Assembly (NCBI GenBank): GCA_050179645.1
Contig: JBFXEX010000003.1
Coordinates: 1 to 64,000 of the forward strand
Direction of reading: 5' to 3'
Origin: VAZQ01 sp050179645
GTDB taxonomy: Bacteria > Pseudomonadota > Alphaproteobacteria > Rhizobiales > Xanthobacteraceae
DNA length: 64,000 nucleotides
Of the stretch, positions 1-7,817 are shown piece after piece. The translations under genes were made by a program, and so were the position numbers. The number at the start of each line of letters is the position of its first letter. The first letter of the stretch is position 1. The notes below the pieces were generated by a model. It had not been told where the DNA came from, ran no database searches, and worked only from the letters and a program-made list of their open reading frames with translations.

Positions 1-687
1 ATCCGCTTCCGGGGCCGCTCCTTCGTGGCCTTCGTGCTCGCGCCCACGCTGCCACTCGACAGCTGGCTGAATGAGCTCGACCGCTGGAGCCGGACGTCGC
101 CGAATTTCTTCGCCAACCGGCCGACCATCCTCGACATCACCTCGCTCCCGCGCGAAGAGACCGAAATCGCCGGCCTGATCGCGACCTTGGGTGAGCGCGG
201 CATTCGGATTCTCGGCCTGGAGGGCGGCGAGGGCGCCGACTTCGGACCCACGCTGCCGCCGGTCATCAAGGGCGGCCGCCCCGCTGGCGCCGGTAACGCG
301 GATGCGCCGTGCCAAGGTTCGGCCGATGCCGATGCCGGCCGCCGCAACAATGAGCCGAGTTCGCTGCTGGTCGAGACGCCGATCCGCTCCGGTCAGTCGG
401 TGGTGTTCCCGTATGGCGATATCACCGTGCTCGGCGCGGTGTCGTCCGGCGCCGAAGTGGTGGCGGGCGGTTCGATCCATGTCTATGGGGCGTTGCGGGG
501 CCGCGCCATGGCAGGAGCCATGGGCAACAATGGCAAGGCGCGGGTGTTCGCGAGCCGCAACGAGGCCGAGCTGATCGCGATCGACGGCTACTATCTCACC
601 GCGGAGGACGTGGCGCCCGACCTGCGCGGCCGGCCGGTCCAATGCTGGCTCAATGACCGGGTCCTGCAGATCGCGGGATTGGATTGA
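1..687 (+). CDS. minC: Septum site-determining protein MinC (5' end cut off)
   Basis: MinC inhibits FtsZ polymerisation away from mid-cell and is recruited to the membrane by MinD. The reading frame is already open at base 1, so the window starts inside the N-terminal FtsZ-inhibiting domain; about 228 residues are visible. A low-complexity Gly/Pro/Ala linker follows (roughly visible residues 85-120), then the C-terminal MinD-binding beta-helix domain with its repeated Gly/Val pattern (GDITVLGAV, GAEVVAGGSIHVYGALRGRA). Function is further fixed by minD and minE directly downstream. A GTG at 25 could be read as a start, but the codons before it encode a normal MinC continuation (IRFRGRSF), so the gene is partial rather than starting there. 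Stop at 685-687. Confidence 0.95.
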   Translation: MRFRGRSFVAFVLAPTLPLDSWLNELDRWSRTSPNFFANRPTILDITSLPREETEIAGLIATLGERGIRILGLEGGEGADFGPTLPPVIKGGRPAGAGNADAPCQGSADADAGRRNNEPSSLLVETPIRSGQSVVFPYGDITVLGAVSSGAEVVAGGSIHVYGALRGRAMAGAMGNNGKARVFASRNEAELIAIDGYYLTAEDVAPDLRGRPVQCWLNDRVLQIAGLD

Positions 688-707
688 ATGGGTTCGGGAG
701 ATTGAAC

Positions 708-1523
708 ATGGCGAAAGTACTCGTCGTCACGTCCGGTAAAGGCGGCGTCGGCAAGACGACCACGACCGCCGCATTGGGGGCCGCGCTGGCGCAGAGCGGG
801 CAGAAGGTCGTCGTGGTGGACTTCGACGTCGGGCTGCGCAATCTCGACTTGGTGATGGGGGCGGAGCGCCGGGTGGTGTTCGATCTCATCAACGTGGTGC
901 AGGGCACGGCCAAGCTCTCGCAGGCGCTGATCAAGGACAAGCGCATCGAGACGCTCTATCTGCTGCCGGCCTCGCAGACCCGCGACAAGGATGCGCTCAC
1001 CGAGCAGGGCGTCGCCAGCGTGATCCGCGAACTGCGCGGCAAGTTCGACTGGGTGATCTGCGACAGCCCGGCCGGCATCGAGCGCGGCGCGACGCTGGCG
1101 ATGCGCTATGCGGACGCCGCGGTGATCGTCACCAACCCGGAGGTGTCGTCGGTGCGCGATTCCGATCGCATCATCGGGCTGCTCGATTCCAAGACCGAAA
1201 AGGCCGAGAAGGGCGGGCGCGTCGAAAAGCACATCCTGATCACCCGTTACGACATGGCCCGGGCGACCCGCGGCGAGATGCTCAGCATCGAGGACGTGCT
1301 CGATATCCTGTCGACGCCGCTGCTTGGCATCATCCCGGAAAGCCAGGAGGTGCTGCGCGCCTCCAACATCGGTCAACCGGTCACCGTTGCGAGTGCGATG
1401 AGCGCTCCCGGCCGCGCGTATCACGATGCCGCGCGCCGCCTTTCGGGCGAGACGCTGCCGATGACCATACCGACGGAGCGAGTTCGACTGTTCGAGAAAC
1501 TGTTCGGACGGAGAGCGGCATGA
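708..1523 (+). CDS. minD: Septum site-determining ATPase MinD
   Basis: MinD is the ParA/MinD-family ATPase that binds the membrane when ATP-loaded, carries MinC and is released by MinE, giving pole-to-pole oscillation. The 271-residue protein has the deviant Walker A KGGVGKTT at residues 11-18, a switch region with VDFDVGLRNLDL, and a C-terminal amphipathic helix (RVRLFEKLFGRR) for membrane binding. I start at ATG 708 because the protein then begins MAKVLVVTSGKGG, the normal family N-terminus; an in-frame ATG at 684 overlaps the minC stop and would add eight unlikely residues. Its stop overlaps the minE start (ATGA), so the two are translationally coupled. Confidence 0.97.
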   Translation: MAKVLVVTSGKGGVGKTTTTAALGAALAQSGQKVVVVDFDVGLRNLDLVMGAERRVVFDLINVVQGTAKLSQALIKDKRIETLYLLPASQTRDKDALTEQGVASVIRELRGKFDWVICDSPAGIERGATLAMRYADAAVIVTNPEVSSVRDSDRIIGLLDSKTEKAEKGGRVEKHILITRYDMARATRGEMLSIEDVLDILSTPLLGIIPESQEVLRASNIGQPVTVASAMSAPGRAYHDAARRLSGETLPMTIPTERVRLFEKLFGRRAA

Positions 1524-1792
1524 GCCTGTTCAATCTGTTTCGGCGGCAGAGCTCGGCGCCTGTCGCGCGCGAGCGGCTGCAGATTCTGCTGGCGCATGAG
1601 CGGGCGCGGCGCGGGCAGCCTGATCTGCTTGCCGTCCTGCGCGAAGATATTCTTGCCGCCATCGCCAAGCATGTCCCGGTGAATCAGGACAGCGTTGTGG
1701 TGCGCATGGACCGCGGCTCGACGGTCTCGACCCTGGAAATTGACGTTGAACTGCCGAACTCCATCGACGAACGGATCGCCGTCGGCTTTTGA
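1520..1792 (+). CDS. minE: Cell division topological specificity factor MinE
   Basis: MinE stimulates MinD ATP hydrolysis and restricts MinCD to the poles. The 90-residue product is the usual family length. It has the N-terminal membrane/MinD-contact segment (MSLFNLFRR, then an amphipathic stretch with RLQILLAHER) and the C-terminal dimerisation domain (VVRMDRGSTVSTLEIDVELP). The ATG overlaps the minD stop by four bases. The gene ends 12 bases before the convergent small gene on the minus strand; no clear terminator hairpin separates them. Confidence 0.95.
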   Translation: MSLFNLFRRQSSAPVARERLQILLAHERARRGQPDLLAVLREDILAAIAKHVPVNQDSVVVRMDRGSTVSTLEIDVELPNSIDERIAVGF

Positions 1793-1804
1793 TTTCAATG
1801 GGCG

Positions 1805-2029
1805 CTATTTCCCGCGCGAACGCTCGACGCTTTTGATCGGCACCGGTGGCTGCCCGGACCGTTCGGCAATTTCCCGATCCTGCTGTTCGATGATGGTGCG
1901 GGCCGGCGCGTCGGCATCCAGTCCGCCCAGCACGTCGCTCGGAACCCGGCGGTTGGAGCGCCGCGATCCATCCTCGTAAAGCACGTCGAAGAACACAAAT
2001 TCGGCGCGCGTTCCTGGTTTCCTGGCCAT
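1805..2029 (-). CDS. Small conserved hypothetical protein
   Basis: A 74-residue protein starting MARKPGTRAEFVFFDVLYEDGS. The start at 2029 is preceded by an AGGA ribosome site about ten bases upstream; upstream in-frame ATGs would add a non-protein-like tail. The sequence is charged, soluble, with an acidic middle and a basic C-terminus (KSVERSRGK), and has no cysteine, signal peptide or membrane segment. A composition with alternating hydrophobic residues near the N-terminus suggests a small beta-rich fold. I know similar short proteins as uncharacterised in rhizobial genomes but cannot give a function. It converges on minE and is not part of the min operon. Confidence 0.65.
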   Translation of the reverse strand: MARKPGTRAEFVFFDVLYEDGSRRSNRRVPSDVLGGLDADAPARTIIEQQDREIAERSGQPPVPIKSVERSRGK

Positions 2030-2075
2030 GGTCGTCAATCCTGTCAGCAGCGGATGTCGCCCTCCGCAAGGTTGA

Positions 2076-2104
2076 AACAAAAACCCGGCGCGTTTTGCGC
2101 CGGG
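2076..2104 (-). terminator. Rho-independent terminator for the minus-strand run
   Basis: A perfect 8-bp stem (CCCGGCGC at 2084-2091 with GCGCCGGG at 2097-2104) closes a 5-base loop. Read on the minus strand it is followed by TTTTTG, the expected U-tract. It lies about 110 bases after the DUF1330 stop and ends the minus-strand series that starts with the VOC gene. Confidence 0.8.
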
Positions 2105-2215
2105 TCATTTCAACCCGATGTCGCCCGCCATATAGTCACTCAAAATGCCGGTGGCAATGGCAGCGGGGCGTTGCAGGAATGCGGTAGGGCGGGGCTTGCC
2201 GCTGGTGTTGAGACG

Positions 2216-2509
2216 CTATTCCAGCGCCTCGACGATTCGCAGATCGCGTTCGGCGGCCTTGTTGAACACCTTAAGCGCGGCCTGGTAGCCCTCGCCGTCG
2301 TGGGTCGCGATCGCTTTTTCCACGCTGTCGAACTCGATGATGACGACGCGCTGGGCGACGCCCGCCTCGTAGGCCTTGGCGGCATCGGCGCGTGCCAGGA
2401 AGCGCCCGCCGCCGGCGGCGATCGCCGGGCCAGCCAACTTGGCATAGGCCGCCAAGGCATCCGGATTCGACACCGACCGATAGGACGACACCCAATACGC
2501 TTTAGCCAT
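2216..2509 (-). CDS. DUF1330 domain-containing protein
   Basis: A 97-residue protein beginning MAKAYWVSSYRSVSNPDALAAY and matching the DUF1330 pattern throughout: a GGRFLARA strand, a VIIEFDSVEKA strand-helix unit, and a C-terminal DLRIVEALE. DUF1330 proteins are small dimeric alpha-beta barrel (ferredoxin-like) proteins related to monooxygenase/dehydratase folds; no reaction is established. It is the last gene of a minus-strand run with an exported hypothetical protein, a cupin and a VOC protein, which hints at a small-molecule role. A GA-rich ribosome site (GGAGATCGAGA) precedes the ATG. No signal peptide; probably cytoplasmic. Confidence 0.88.
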   Translation of the reverse strand: MAKAYWVSSYRSVSNPDALAAYAKLAGPAIAAGGGRFLARADAAKAYEAGVAQRVVIIEFDSVEKAIATHDGEGYQAALKVFNKAAERDLRIVEALE

Positions 2510-2609
2510 TCTCGATCTCCTTCAACCGTGATGTGCACGCCCCGTGCGTGGGACTCGCGCAGCCTAGCTGATTGTCACGCGAACCGCAGCCACCCTGTCG
2601 GCAGCCGTC

Positions 2610-2978
2610 CTATGAACGGCCGCCGTGTCCGACGGGGAAGGCCTGAGCGACTCCGGGTGGACAGCGATTCCAGACCTGGATCGGCGCGTCGGCCGCGCCC
2701 TGCCGCGCATGCGCCAAATATTCCGACAACAGAACGACCGAAACCGTCTCGCCTTCACCCTGTTCGCCGGCCGGCACCACGTAGACGAAGCTGTGACGGG
2801 TGTAGTCCCCGCGTATTTCCTTGCCGCCCGGTGTCGTGATTGCGGGACCGCGAATCTTCATCCGCTTGCCGTCGGCCGTGCACCAGTCGCCGTCGATGGC
2901 GTCGGCATGCGCCGGGGCTGCGGCCAGGACGGCAAGCGCTGTCGCGGCCAGCAGGGCGCGGAAAAAAGATGAGCGCAT
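2610..2978 (-). CDS. Exported hypothetical protein
   Basis: A 122-residue protein with a clear Sec signal peptide: basic start (MRSSFFR), hydrophobic core (ALLAATALAVLAA) and a cleavage site after AHA at about residue 25. The mature part is about 97 residues, with two cysteines (in GDWCTADGKRM and WNRCPPG) that could form a disulfide in the periplasm, and is rich in beta-type residues. The start at 2978 is supported by GAGGAGA about nine bases upstream. The frame stays open further upstream but those codons lie antisense to the cupin region and do not look coding. It sits 46 bases downstream of the cupin gene and is probably cotranscribed. Function unknown. Confidence 0.75.
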   Translation of the reverse strand: MRSSFFRALLAATALAVLAAAPAHADAIDGDWCTADGKRMKIRGPAITTPGGKEIRGDYTRHSFVYVVPAGEQGEGETVSVVLLSEYLAHARQGAADAPIQVWNRCPPGVAQAFPVGHGGRS

Positions 2979-3024
2979 GGACGACTTCTCCTCAATCAAC
3001 TGCGCGGCCCGAGCCGTTGCCCGG

Positions 3025-3429
3025 TCAGGCCGGCGGGTGCTGCCGGAAGTATTCGTCATCGCCGGGCTTCTGCTTCCAGTCCGGATTGCTCGGCCAGCCA
3101 AAGAGCCGGCTCGACATGTCGGCGCCGTAGCGAACTCGGAACAGCAGCGTCCGCGCCGGGCCGTTGCGATATTCATGCAATTCGCCCGGCGGATGCACCA
3201 CGAACGCGCCCGGCACGACGTCGATCGTTTGCGTCGGCGTCCGCATCTCTCCGCCGCCCGAGAAGCAGAAATAGATCTCGGTCGCGTCCGGGTGACAATG
3301 GTTGGGGCTGATCTGTCCCGGCTCCCAACAGGCCACCGTGAAATCGCCATCGGCGACCTTGCCGAGCACTTTCTCGACGTGCTTCTTCGGGTTCCATTCC
3401 TGCTCGTCGCGCAGATTGAAAACTTGCAT
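3025..3429 (-). CDS. Cupin-domain protein
   Basis: A 134-residue single-domain cupin. The metal-binding motif 1 is seen as HCHPDATEIYFCFSGGGEM (His, His, Glu ligands) and motif 2 as PPGELHEYRNG, which supplies the fourth His. Such small cupins bind Fe, Mn or Ni/Zn and include dioxygenases, isomerases and non-enzymatic binders, so the substrate cannot be read from sequence. The C-terminal tail (FGWPSNPDWKQKPGDDEYF) is aromatic-rich. It lies 124 bases downstream of the VOC protein on the same strand; the two metal-dependent folds together suggest oxygen-dependent chemistry on an aromatic compound. A GAGGAGA ribosome site precedes the ATG. Confidence 0.88.
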   Translation of the reverse strand: MQVFNLRDEQEWNPKKHVEKVLGKVADGDFTVACWEPGQISPNHCHPDATEIYFCFSGGGEMRTPTQTIDVVPGAFVVHPPGELHEYRNGPARTLLFRVRYGADMSSRLFGWPSNPDWKQKPGDDEYFRQHPPA

Positions 3430-3553
3430 GGCCGTTTCTCCTCGACCGAAAGTTTAGCTCCGCATGATGGTGTCGAACAAGATCACTGGCGCACCGAGCC
3501 GCCTGACAGTGCGCGCCGGTCCGCGATCGCGAACTGGGGGAAGCGTGCCGTAT

Positions 3554-4438
3554 TCAGGGCGCAGTGGTGAAACGGATTCGCGTGCCCCAGGGATCGCTGA
3601 CGGCAAAGCCCCCTGAAACTGCGTCGATGGCGATGCCGGCGGCGCCGAGGCGCCTTTTCAATCCGTCCAATGTCGGCTGATCGATGATTTCCATTGAGAA
3701 CCAATCAAGGCCCGCACGATTGCCGCTGCGGGTGCCCGCGCCGTTGCTGTGCCAGACATTGGCGCCCACGTGATGGTGATAGCCGCCTGAGGACATGAAG
3801 GTGGCGCCGGTCCTGCGGCGCGTCACGTCGAGTCCGAGCGCGCCGCAATAAAACGCTTCCGCTTTGGCAGTGTCCCCGACCCGCAGATGGATATGGCCGA
3901 CGCGCAGTCCGCCCGGTGCGCCGGCGTAGGTCGCGGTCGCCGGATCGATCTCGCGGATGATGTCGTCGATGTCGAGCGGATCGGTCTTCTGGAAGATTAT
4001 CTGACCATCGCGCCGCCATTTTTCGGACGGCCGGTCCGAATAGACTTCGATGCCGTTGCCTTCCGGGTCGTCGAGATAGATCGCTTCGCTCACGTCATGA
4101 TCGGATGCGCCGGTGATGGGTACGCGGCTTTTCGAGGCGCGCAAGATCCAGCGTGCCAGGTCGGCCCGCGTCGGCATCAGGAACGCGGTGTGATAGAGCC
4201 CGGCTTCGCGCGGATCGTCGGGCAGGGCGTCGGGCCTGTGGACCAGCTCCAACAAAGGCAGGCCGTCGACGCCCAGGATCGCGCAGCCCGACGTGCGTTC
4301 CAGCACGGTCAGACCGAGCAGGTCGCGGTAGTAGGCGGTAAGGCGATCGAGATCGCGGACGATCATGCCGACGGCGCCAATATGCACCGGCGTGCGGCTT
4401 GCCGCCGTGGGGATTGCCGAAGGATTGGGAGCGTCCAT
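3554..4438 (-). CDS. VOC-family (catechol 2,3-dioxygenase-like) protein
   Basis: A 294-residue protein with two vicinal-oxygen-chelate modules, as in CatE/type I extradiol dioxygenases. The first (residues about 18-135) begins HIGAVGMIVRDLDRLTAYYRDLLGL and ends GNGIEVYSDRP; the second (about 175-290) begins HIHLRVGDTAKAEAFYCGALGLDV and carries a YHHHVGANVWHS segment with candidate metal ligands. Type I enzymes open catechol rings next to the diol using Fe(II), but glyoxalase-like and resistance proteins share the fold, so substrate is open. No Shine-Dalgarno sequence is visible before the ATG at 4438; a promoter-like TATAGT ends only five bases from it, so the message may be leaderless. First gene of the minus-strand run ending at 2104. 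Confidence 0.88.
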   Translation of the reverse strand: MDAPNPSAIPTAASRTPVHIGAVGMIVRDLDRLTAYYRDLLGLTVLERTSGCAILGVDGLPLLELVHRPDALPDDPREAGLYHTAFLMPTRADLARWILRASKSRVPITGASDHDVSEAIYLDDPEGNGIEVYSDRPSEKWRRDGQIIFQKTDPLDIDDIIREIDPATATYAGAPGGLRVGHIHLRVGDTAKAEAFYCGALGLDVTRRRTGATFMSSGGYHHHVGANVWHSNGAGTRSGNRAGLDWFSMEIIDQPTLDGLKRRLGAAGIAIDAVSGGFAVSDPWGTRIRFTTAP

Positions 4439-4443
4439 GGGCC

Positions 4444-4473
4444 ACTATATGGGCGATTTGCGCGGCGACACAA
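4444..4473 (-). promoter_or_regulatory. Candidate sigma-70 promoter for the VOC run, possibly leaderless
   Basis: On the minus strand, TTGTGT (4468-4473) and TATAGT (4444-4449) are separated by 18 bases. Transcription would start at or within a base or two of the VOC start codon. Motif match only; high-GC genomes contain chance matches, although AT-rich hexamers are rarer here. Confidence 0.35.
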
Positions 4474-4650
4474 TCACGCAAGGCAGGGAGCAACCGAGCT
4501 GGCTTCTATTGACTGTGACCCTAGGGGCACACCGCGGGAATTTCTTCCGAACCCACTTGCAGTCCATAATAGTTGCGAAAACGGCTGCTATGGAGGCGAG
4601 GGCCACGATGGGGCGTGGTCGGTCGTTGCTTTGATCTGGGGGTGGGTATC

Positions 4651-4779
4651 ATGCGTGATCGGATCGAACGGGAAATTCCTGACACCGAGCCGTACCAGGA
4701 AATTCTGGCAGTGATGGGATCCATCATCGTGGTGGTGGTGGGACTCACGGTGCTGCTGTCGCAGGGCATGCTGTCCTGA
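4651..4779 (+). CDS. Possible small single-pass membrane protein
   Basis: A 42-residue reading frame with a charged, acidic N-terminus (MRDRIEREIPDTEPYQE) followed by one hydrophobic helix (IIVVVVGLTVLLSQGM) that would span the membrane with the C-terminus nearly at the end. A GGGGGTGGG purine run lies just upstream of the ATG and may act as a ribosome site. It occupies an otherwise empty divergent gap between the VOC run and the acetamidase gene. Very short frames of this kind are easily chance products; the typical membrane-anchor layout is the only support. Function unknown. Confidence 0.45.
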   Translation: MRDRIEREIPDTEPYQEILAVMGSIIVVVVGLTVLLSQGMLS

Positions 4780-4869
4780 ACGCAAGGTTGCGTCTTCACC
4801 GCGACGCCAGGCGGCCGCCGGCGCGTTTCGACGCGGCCGGGTTGGTGTTGATCCGGCTTCGCGCGGAGC

Positions 4870-5814
4870 CTAGCGCGCCGGCGCGAAGTATCGCTTGTCC
4901 AGCATGACGTGGACGCCCTTGTTGCCGTTGACCACCTGCGTGATGCGCAGGTCGGCGGCGAGGCTGCACAGCGTATAGGCCTGATAGCGGTCAAGTCCGG
5001 CACGCGCGCCAAGCAGGTCGATCATCGACCGCAGCGCGATCACCACGCAGTCGTCGAGATCCGGGTCGAACGCCATCGTCATCATGTGAGTCGGCGTTTC
5101 GGCCATCGGCCATTCGAGCCCCATGTCGTCGCGCACCGTCAAGCGAAAGGTGCCTGTGAGGCCGGTTTCGACCGCATTGATCGACACTTCGCCGTCGCCC
5201 TGGGCGCCATGGCCGTCGCCGGCGGAAAACAGCGCGCCCTCGACGAAGATCGGCAGATAGAGCGTGGTACCGGCAACCAGTTCCTTGTTATCGAGATTGC
5301 CGCCGTTCTTGCGCGGCGGTGCGGTAGAAAGCGCGCCCCATGCGGGCGGCGGCGCAGTGCCCATGACGCCAAAGAACGCCGCCCACGGCACTTCCTGGCC
5401 CCACGGCAGCTTCCACATCTTACGCGTACGATCGAGCACGATGTGGATCAGTCGCTGCTCGGCGAAGTCGTAAGGCAGCGCGCCGCCGAGCGGCCGCACC
5501 GCGTGGTAGCCCCAGTCATAGTAGGGCTCGATCGCCTCGATATCGACCTGCAGCACCTGGCCGGGCTTGGCGCCGCGCACCGCGACCGGGCCGGTCAGCA
5601 GGTGCGGCCCGAGCCGGGGCGCGATCTTGGCGTGGATGGCGGGAAGGGCGGGGTGAATTGCAAGCGGCGGCGCCGGCATCATTTCGCGCGTCCCCGAAAC
5701 CGAGGAGATGACCACCCGCTCGCCACTGTCGATCGTGAGGCGGGGCGGCAGCCCGGCATCGAAGAAGCCCCAATGCACTGTGTCGGGCGAGGGCTCAAGG
5801 CGATGGGTGTTCAT
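4870..5814 (-). CDS. Acetamidase/formamidase family protein
   Basis: A 314-residue FmdA/AmdA-family amidohydrolase, which releases ammonia from short amides such as formamide or acetamide using a divalent metal. Family features seen: the N-terminal HWGFFDAGLPPRLTIDSGE block, the VAVRGAKPGQVLQVDIEAIEP strand pair, the SAGDGHGAQGDGEVS motif (about residues 203-217) that carries metal and active-site residues, and an ALRSMIDLL helix near the end. Length fits the family (about 300-320). No signal peptide, so cytoplasmic. It stands alone: the neighbours PilZ and the small membrane protein are unrelated. The amide used cannot be told from sequence. Confidence 0.92.
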   Translation of the reverse strand: MNTHRLEPSPDTVHWGFFDAGLPPRLTIDSGERVVISSVSGTREMMPAPPLAIHPALPAIHAKIAPRLGPHLLTGPVAVRGAKPGQVLQVDIEAIEPYYDWGYHAVRPLGGALPYDFAEQRLIHIVLDRTRKMWKLPWGQEVPWAAFFGVMGTAPPPAWGALSTAPPRKNGGNLDNKELVAGTTLYLPIFVEGALFSAGDGHGAQGDGEVSINAVETGLTGTFRLTVRDDMGLEWPMAETPTHMMTMAFDPDLDDCVVIALRSMIDLLGARAGLDRYQAYTLCSLAADLRITQVVNGNKGVHVMLDKRYFAPAR

Positions 5815-5918
5815 GGGGCGCTCGTGGAGGAGGAAGCTCTGCCCTCAGGATTACCCCGCGGCTGCCCGGCGCGAAAGCCAAATCCTGGACGGAACCGCGA
5901 TGCCTGCAACCGAAACGT

Positions 5919-6326
5919 CTATGCGGCGTCGGTGTCTGCTCTCGCAACCTCGGCCTTGAGCCGCCGAAGCATGCGGCGCATGTTGGTAATTTCGGACTCG
6001 AGCTTTTGGACGCGATCGGACAGGGCAGCCAGATCGGTCGTGGCGGCTGTGGCCGGCGTCGCTGGCGTTGCGTGCATGACATCGGCGAATGTCACGCCGA
6101 CGTCCATGCCATGGCGCCAGCGTGCGTTGACACGCAGGGTCTGGTTCTTCTGCGGGATGTGAAGTTCGAAGTTGTCCGGGGTAGAGATCGAGTCGGAAAA
6201 TCTCAGCCGCGCGCCATGCTCCGAGATGTCGCGGATCAGGCAGTCGATCACGGTGCGGCGGTCGTTGAAATAGATGCAACCGCGCAGGAAGCTTTTTTGA
6301 CGAGTCGCTTGTCGGCGCTGGGCCAT
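5919..6326 (-). CDS. PilZ-domain c-di-GMP receptor with C-terminal coiled coil
   Basis: A 135-residue protein with an N-terminal PilZ domain (about residues 1-85). Both parts of the c-di-GMP motif are intact: RxxxR at residues 5-9 (RQATR) and DxSxxG as DISEHG. A Thr/Ala-rich linker (HATPATPATAATT) leads to a helix of about 30 residues with heptad-like Leu/Val/Ile spacing (LAALSDRVQKLESEI), likely a coiled coil for dimerisation or partner binding. Single-PilZ proteins transmit c-di-GMP levels to motility, polysaccharide or cell-cycle targets. No gene for the target adjoins it, so the output is unknown. Transcribed alone, away from the MFS gene. Confidence 0.9.
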   Translation of the reverse strand: MAQRRQATRQKSFLRGCIYFNDRRTVIDCLIRDISEHGARLRFSDSISTPDNFELHIPQKNQTLRVNARWRHGMDVGVTFADVMHATPATPATAATTDLAALSDRVQKLESEITNMRRMLRRLKAEVARADTDAA

Positions 6327-6540
6327 GCGCTAATTCATCGTCCTGCTCAATGAGGCCGAGGGTTGGCAAACCTACCGATTGGGATTTAAGCAAGCATTAA
6401 GATGTCGCTGTCCTGCGCGTGGGTCGCTCTTTCTGCGCGCCGCAGCGGACGCTTCTTCTTGCTCTTGCGCCATCGGCCACGTGCCTGACATGCGATTTGG
6501 CCTTGACCGGCATCTTGCCAGCGATGAAGGTCCGCGCGCC

Positions 6541-7782
6541 ATGAATGCCCCCCAACCGCATTGGCCCGTCGCCGGCAAACCGACGACCGAGGTCGATTCG
6601 CCGGCCGCCTGGCGGCGGCTCGCGGTCGCAGTTGCGATCGGCACCGTCATCGGCGTCGGCATGTGGTCGACGCCGGTCGTGTTGCCGGTGGTGCAGGCCG
6701 ACTTCGGGGTCGCGCGTGGCGATGCCTCATTGCCATACACGCTGACGATGCTTGCCTTTGCGTTCGGCGGGGTGGCCATGGGCCGCCTGACGGACCGCTT
6801 CGGCATCATGATGCCGATCCTGTCCGGGACGCTCTTGCTCGGCGCCGGATACGTCATCGCCGGGTTGGCGCCGAACCTCGTCCTGTTCGCGCTCTCGCAT
6901 ATTCTCATCGGACTTGGCGCCTCGGCGGGTTTCGGCCCGCTGATGGCCGACATGTCGCGATGGTTTGAGCGCCGGCGCGGGATCGCGGTGGCGATCGTCG
7001 CCAGCGGGAACTATGTGTCTGGCACGATCTGGCCCCCCGTTCTGCAGCATGCCATCGCGGCGCAGGGCTGGCGCGCGACCTACGTGGCGGTCGGCATCGT
7101 CTGCGTTGTCGCCATTCTGCCGCTGCTGCTGATGATGCGGCGCAGCGCGCCCGCGCATGAGGTCGAGACCGTTGCCATGATCGCCGGACGCGAACAGGCG
7201 CTCGGCATCTCACCCAATGCGTTGATGGTTTTGTTGTGTCTCGCCGGGCTGGCGTGCTGCGTGGCGATGGCGATGCCGCAGGTGCACATCGTGGCCTATT
7301 GCAGCGACCTCGGTTATGGCGTGGCGCGCGGCGCTGAGATGCTGGCGATGATGCTCGGGTTCGGCATCGTCAGCCGCATCGCATCGGGCTTCGTGGCCGA
7401 CCGCATCGGCGGTGTCGCGACGCTGGCGATCGGCTCGGCGCTGCAGGGCTTGGCGCTACTGCTCTATATGTTCTTCGACGGTCTAGCGTCGCTCTACCTG
7501 ATTTCCGCGCTGTTCGGCCTGTTCCAGGGCGGCATCGTACCGATGTATGCGATCATCGTGCGCCAGTACTTTCCCCCGCGCGAGGTCGGCGTCCGCATCG
7601 GCATCGTGCTGATGGCGACGCTGTTCGGCATGGCGTTCGGCGGCTGGATGAGCGGTGTGATCTTTGACTATACCGGCTCCTATCAGGCGGCGTTCATCAA
7701 CGGGCTCGTCTGGAACCTGCTCAATCTGGCGATCGTGCTCTGGTTGCTGCTCAAGCCGGGGCAGCGAGCGGTTCCGGCTTGA
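6541..7782 (+). CDS. MFS transporter (oxalate/formate antiporter-like)
   Basis: A 413-residue major facilitator superfamily permease with about twelve hydrophobic helices. The loop 2-3 signature is seen as GRLTDRFGIMMP and its second-half echo as SGFVADRIGGVATL. It begins MNAPQPHWPVAG with a short polar N-terminus before helix 1. I start at ATG 6541 (GAAGG upstream); in-frame ATGs further upstream would add 54 basic, Cys-rich residues that are not typical. The overall pattern resembles monocarboxylate/OFA-family carriers for small organic acids, but the substrate is not deducible. It converges with the Bug-protein gene, so a link between the two is only positional. Confidence 0.9.
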   Translation: MNAPQPHWPVAGKPTTEVDSPAAWRRLAVAVAIGTVIGVGMWSTPVVLPVVQADFGVARGDASLPYTLTMLAFAFGGVAMGRLTDRFGIMMPILSGTLLLGAGYVIAGLAPNLVLFALSHILIGLGASAGFGPLMADMSRWFERRRGIAVAIVASGNYVSGTIWPPVLQHAIAAQGWRATYVAVGIVCVVAILPLLLMMRRSAPAHEVETVAMIAGREQALGISPNALMVLLCLAGLACCVAMAMPQVHIVAYCSDLGYGVARGAEMLAMMLGFGIVSRIASGFVADRIGGVATLAIGSALQGLALLLYMFFDGLASLYLISALFGLFQGGIVPMYAIIVRQYFPPREVGVRIGIVLMATLFGMAFGGWMSGVIFDYTGSYQAAFINGLVWNLLNLAIVLWLLLKPGQRAVPA

Positions 7783-7817
7783 GAGCGGAGCGTTGAAGGG
7801 GCTGGCAATCCCAGCGC

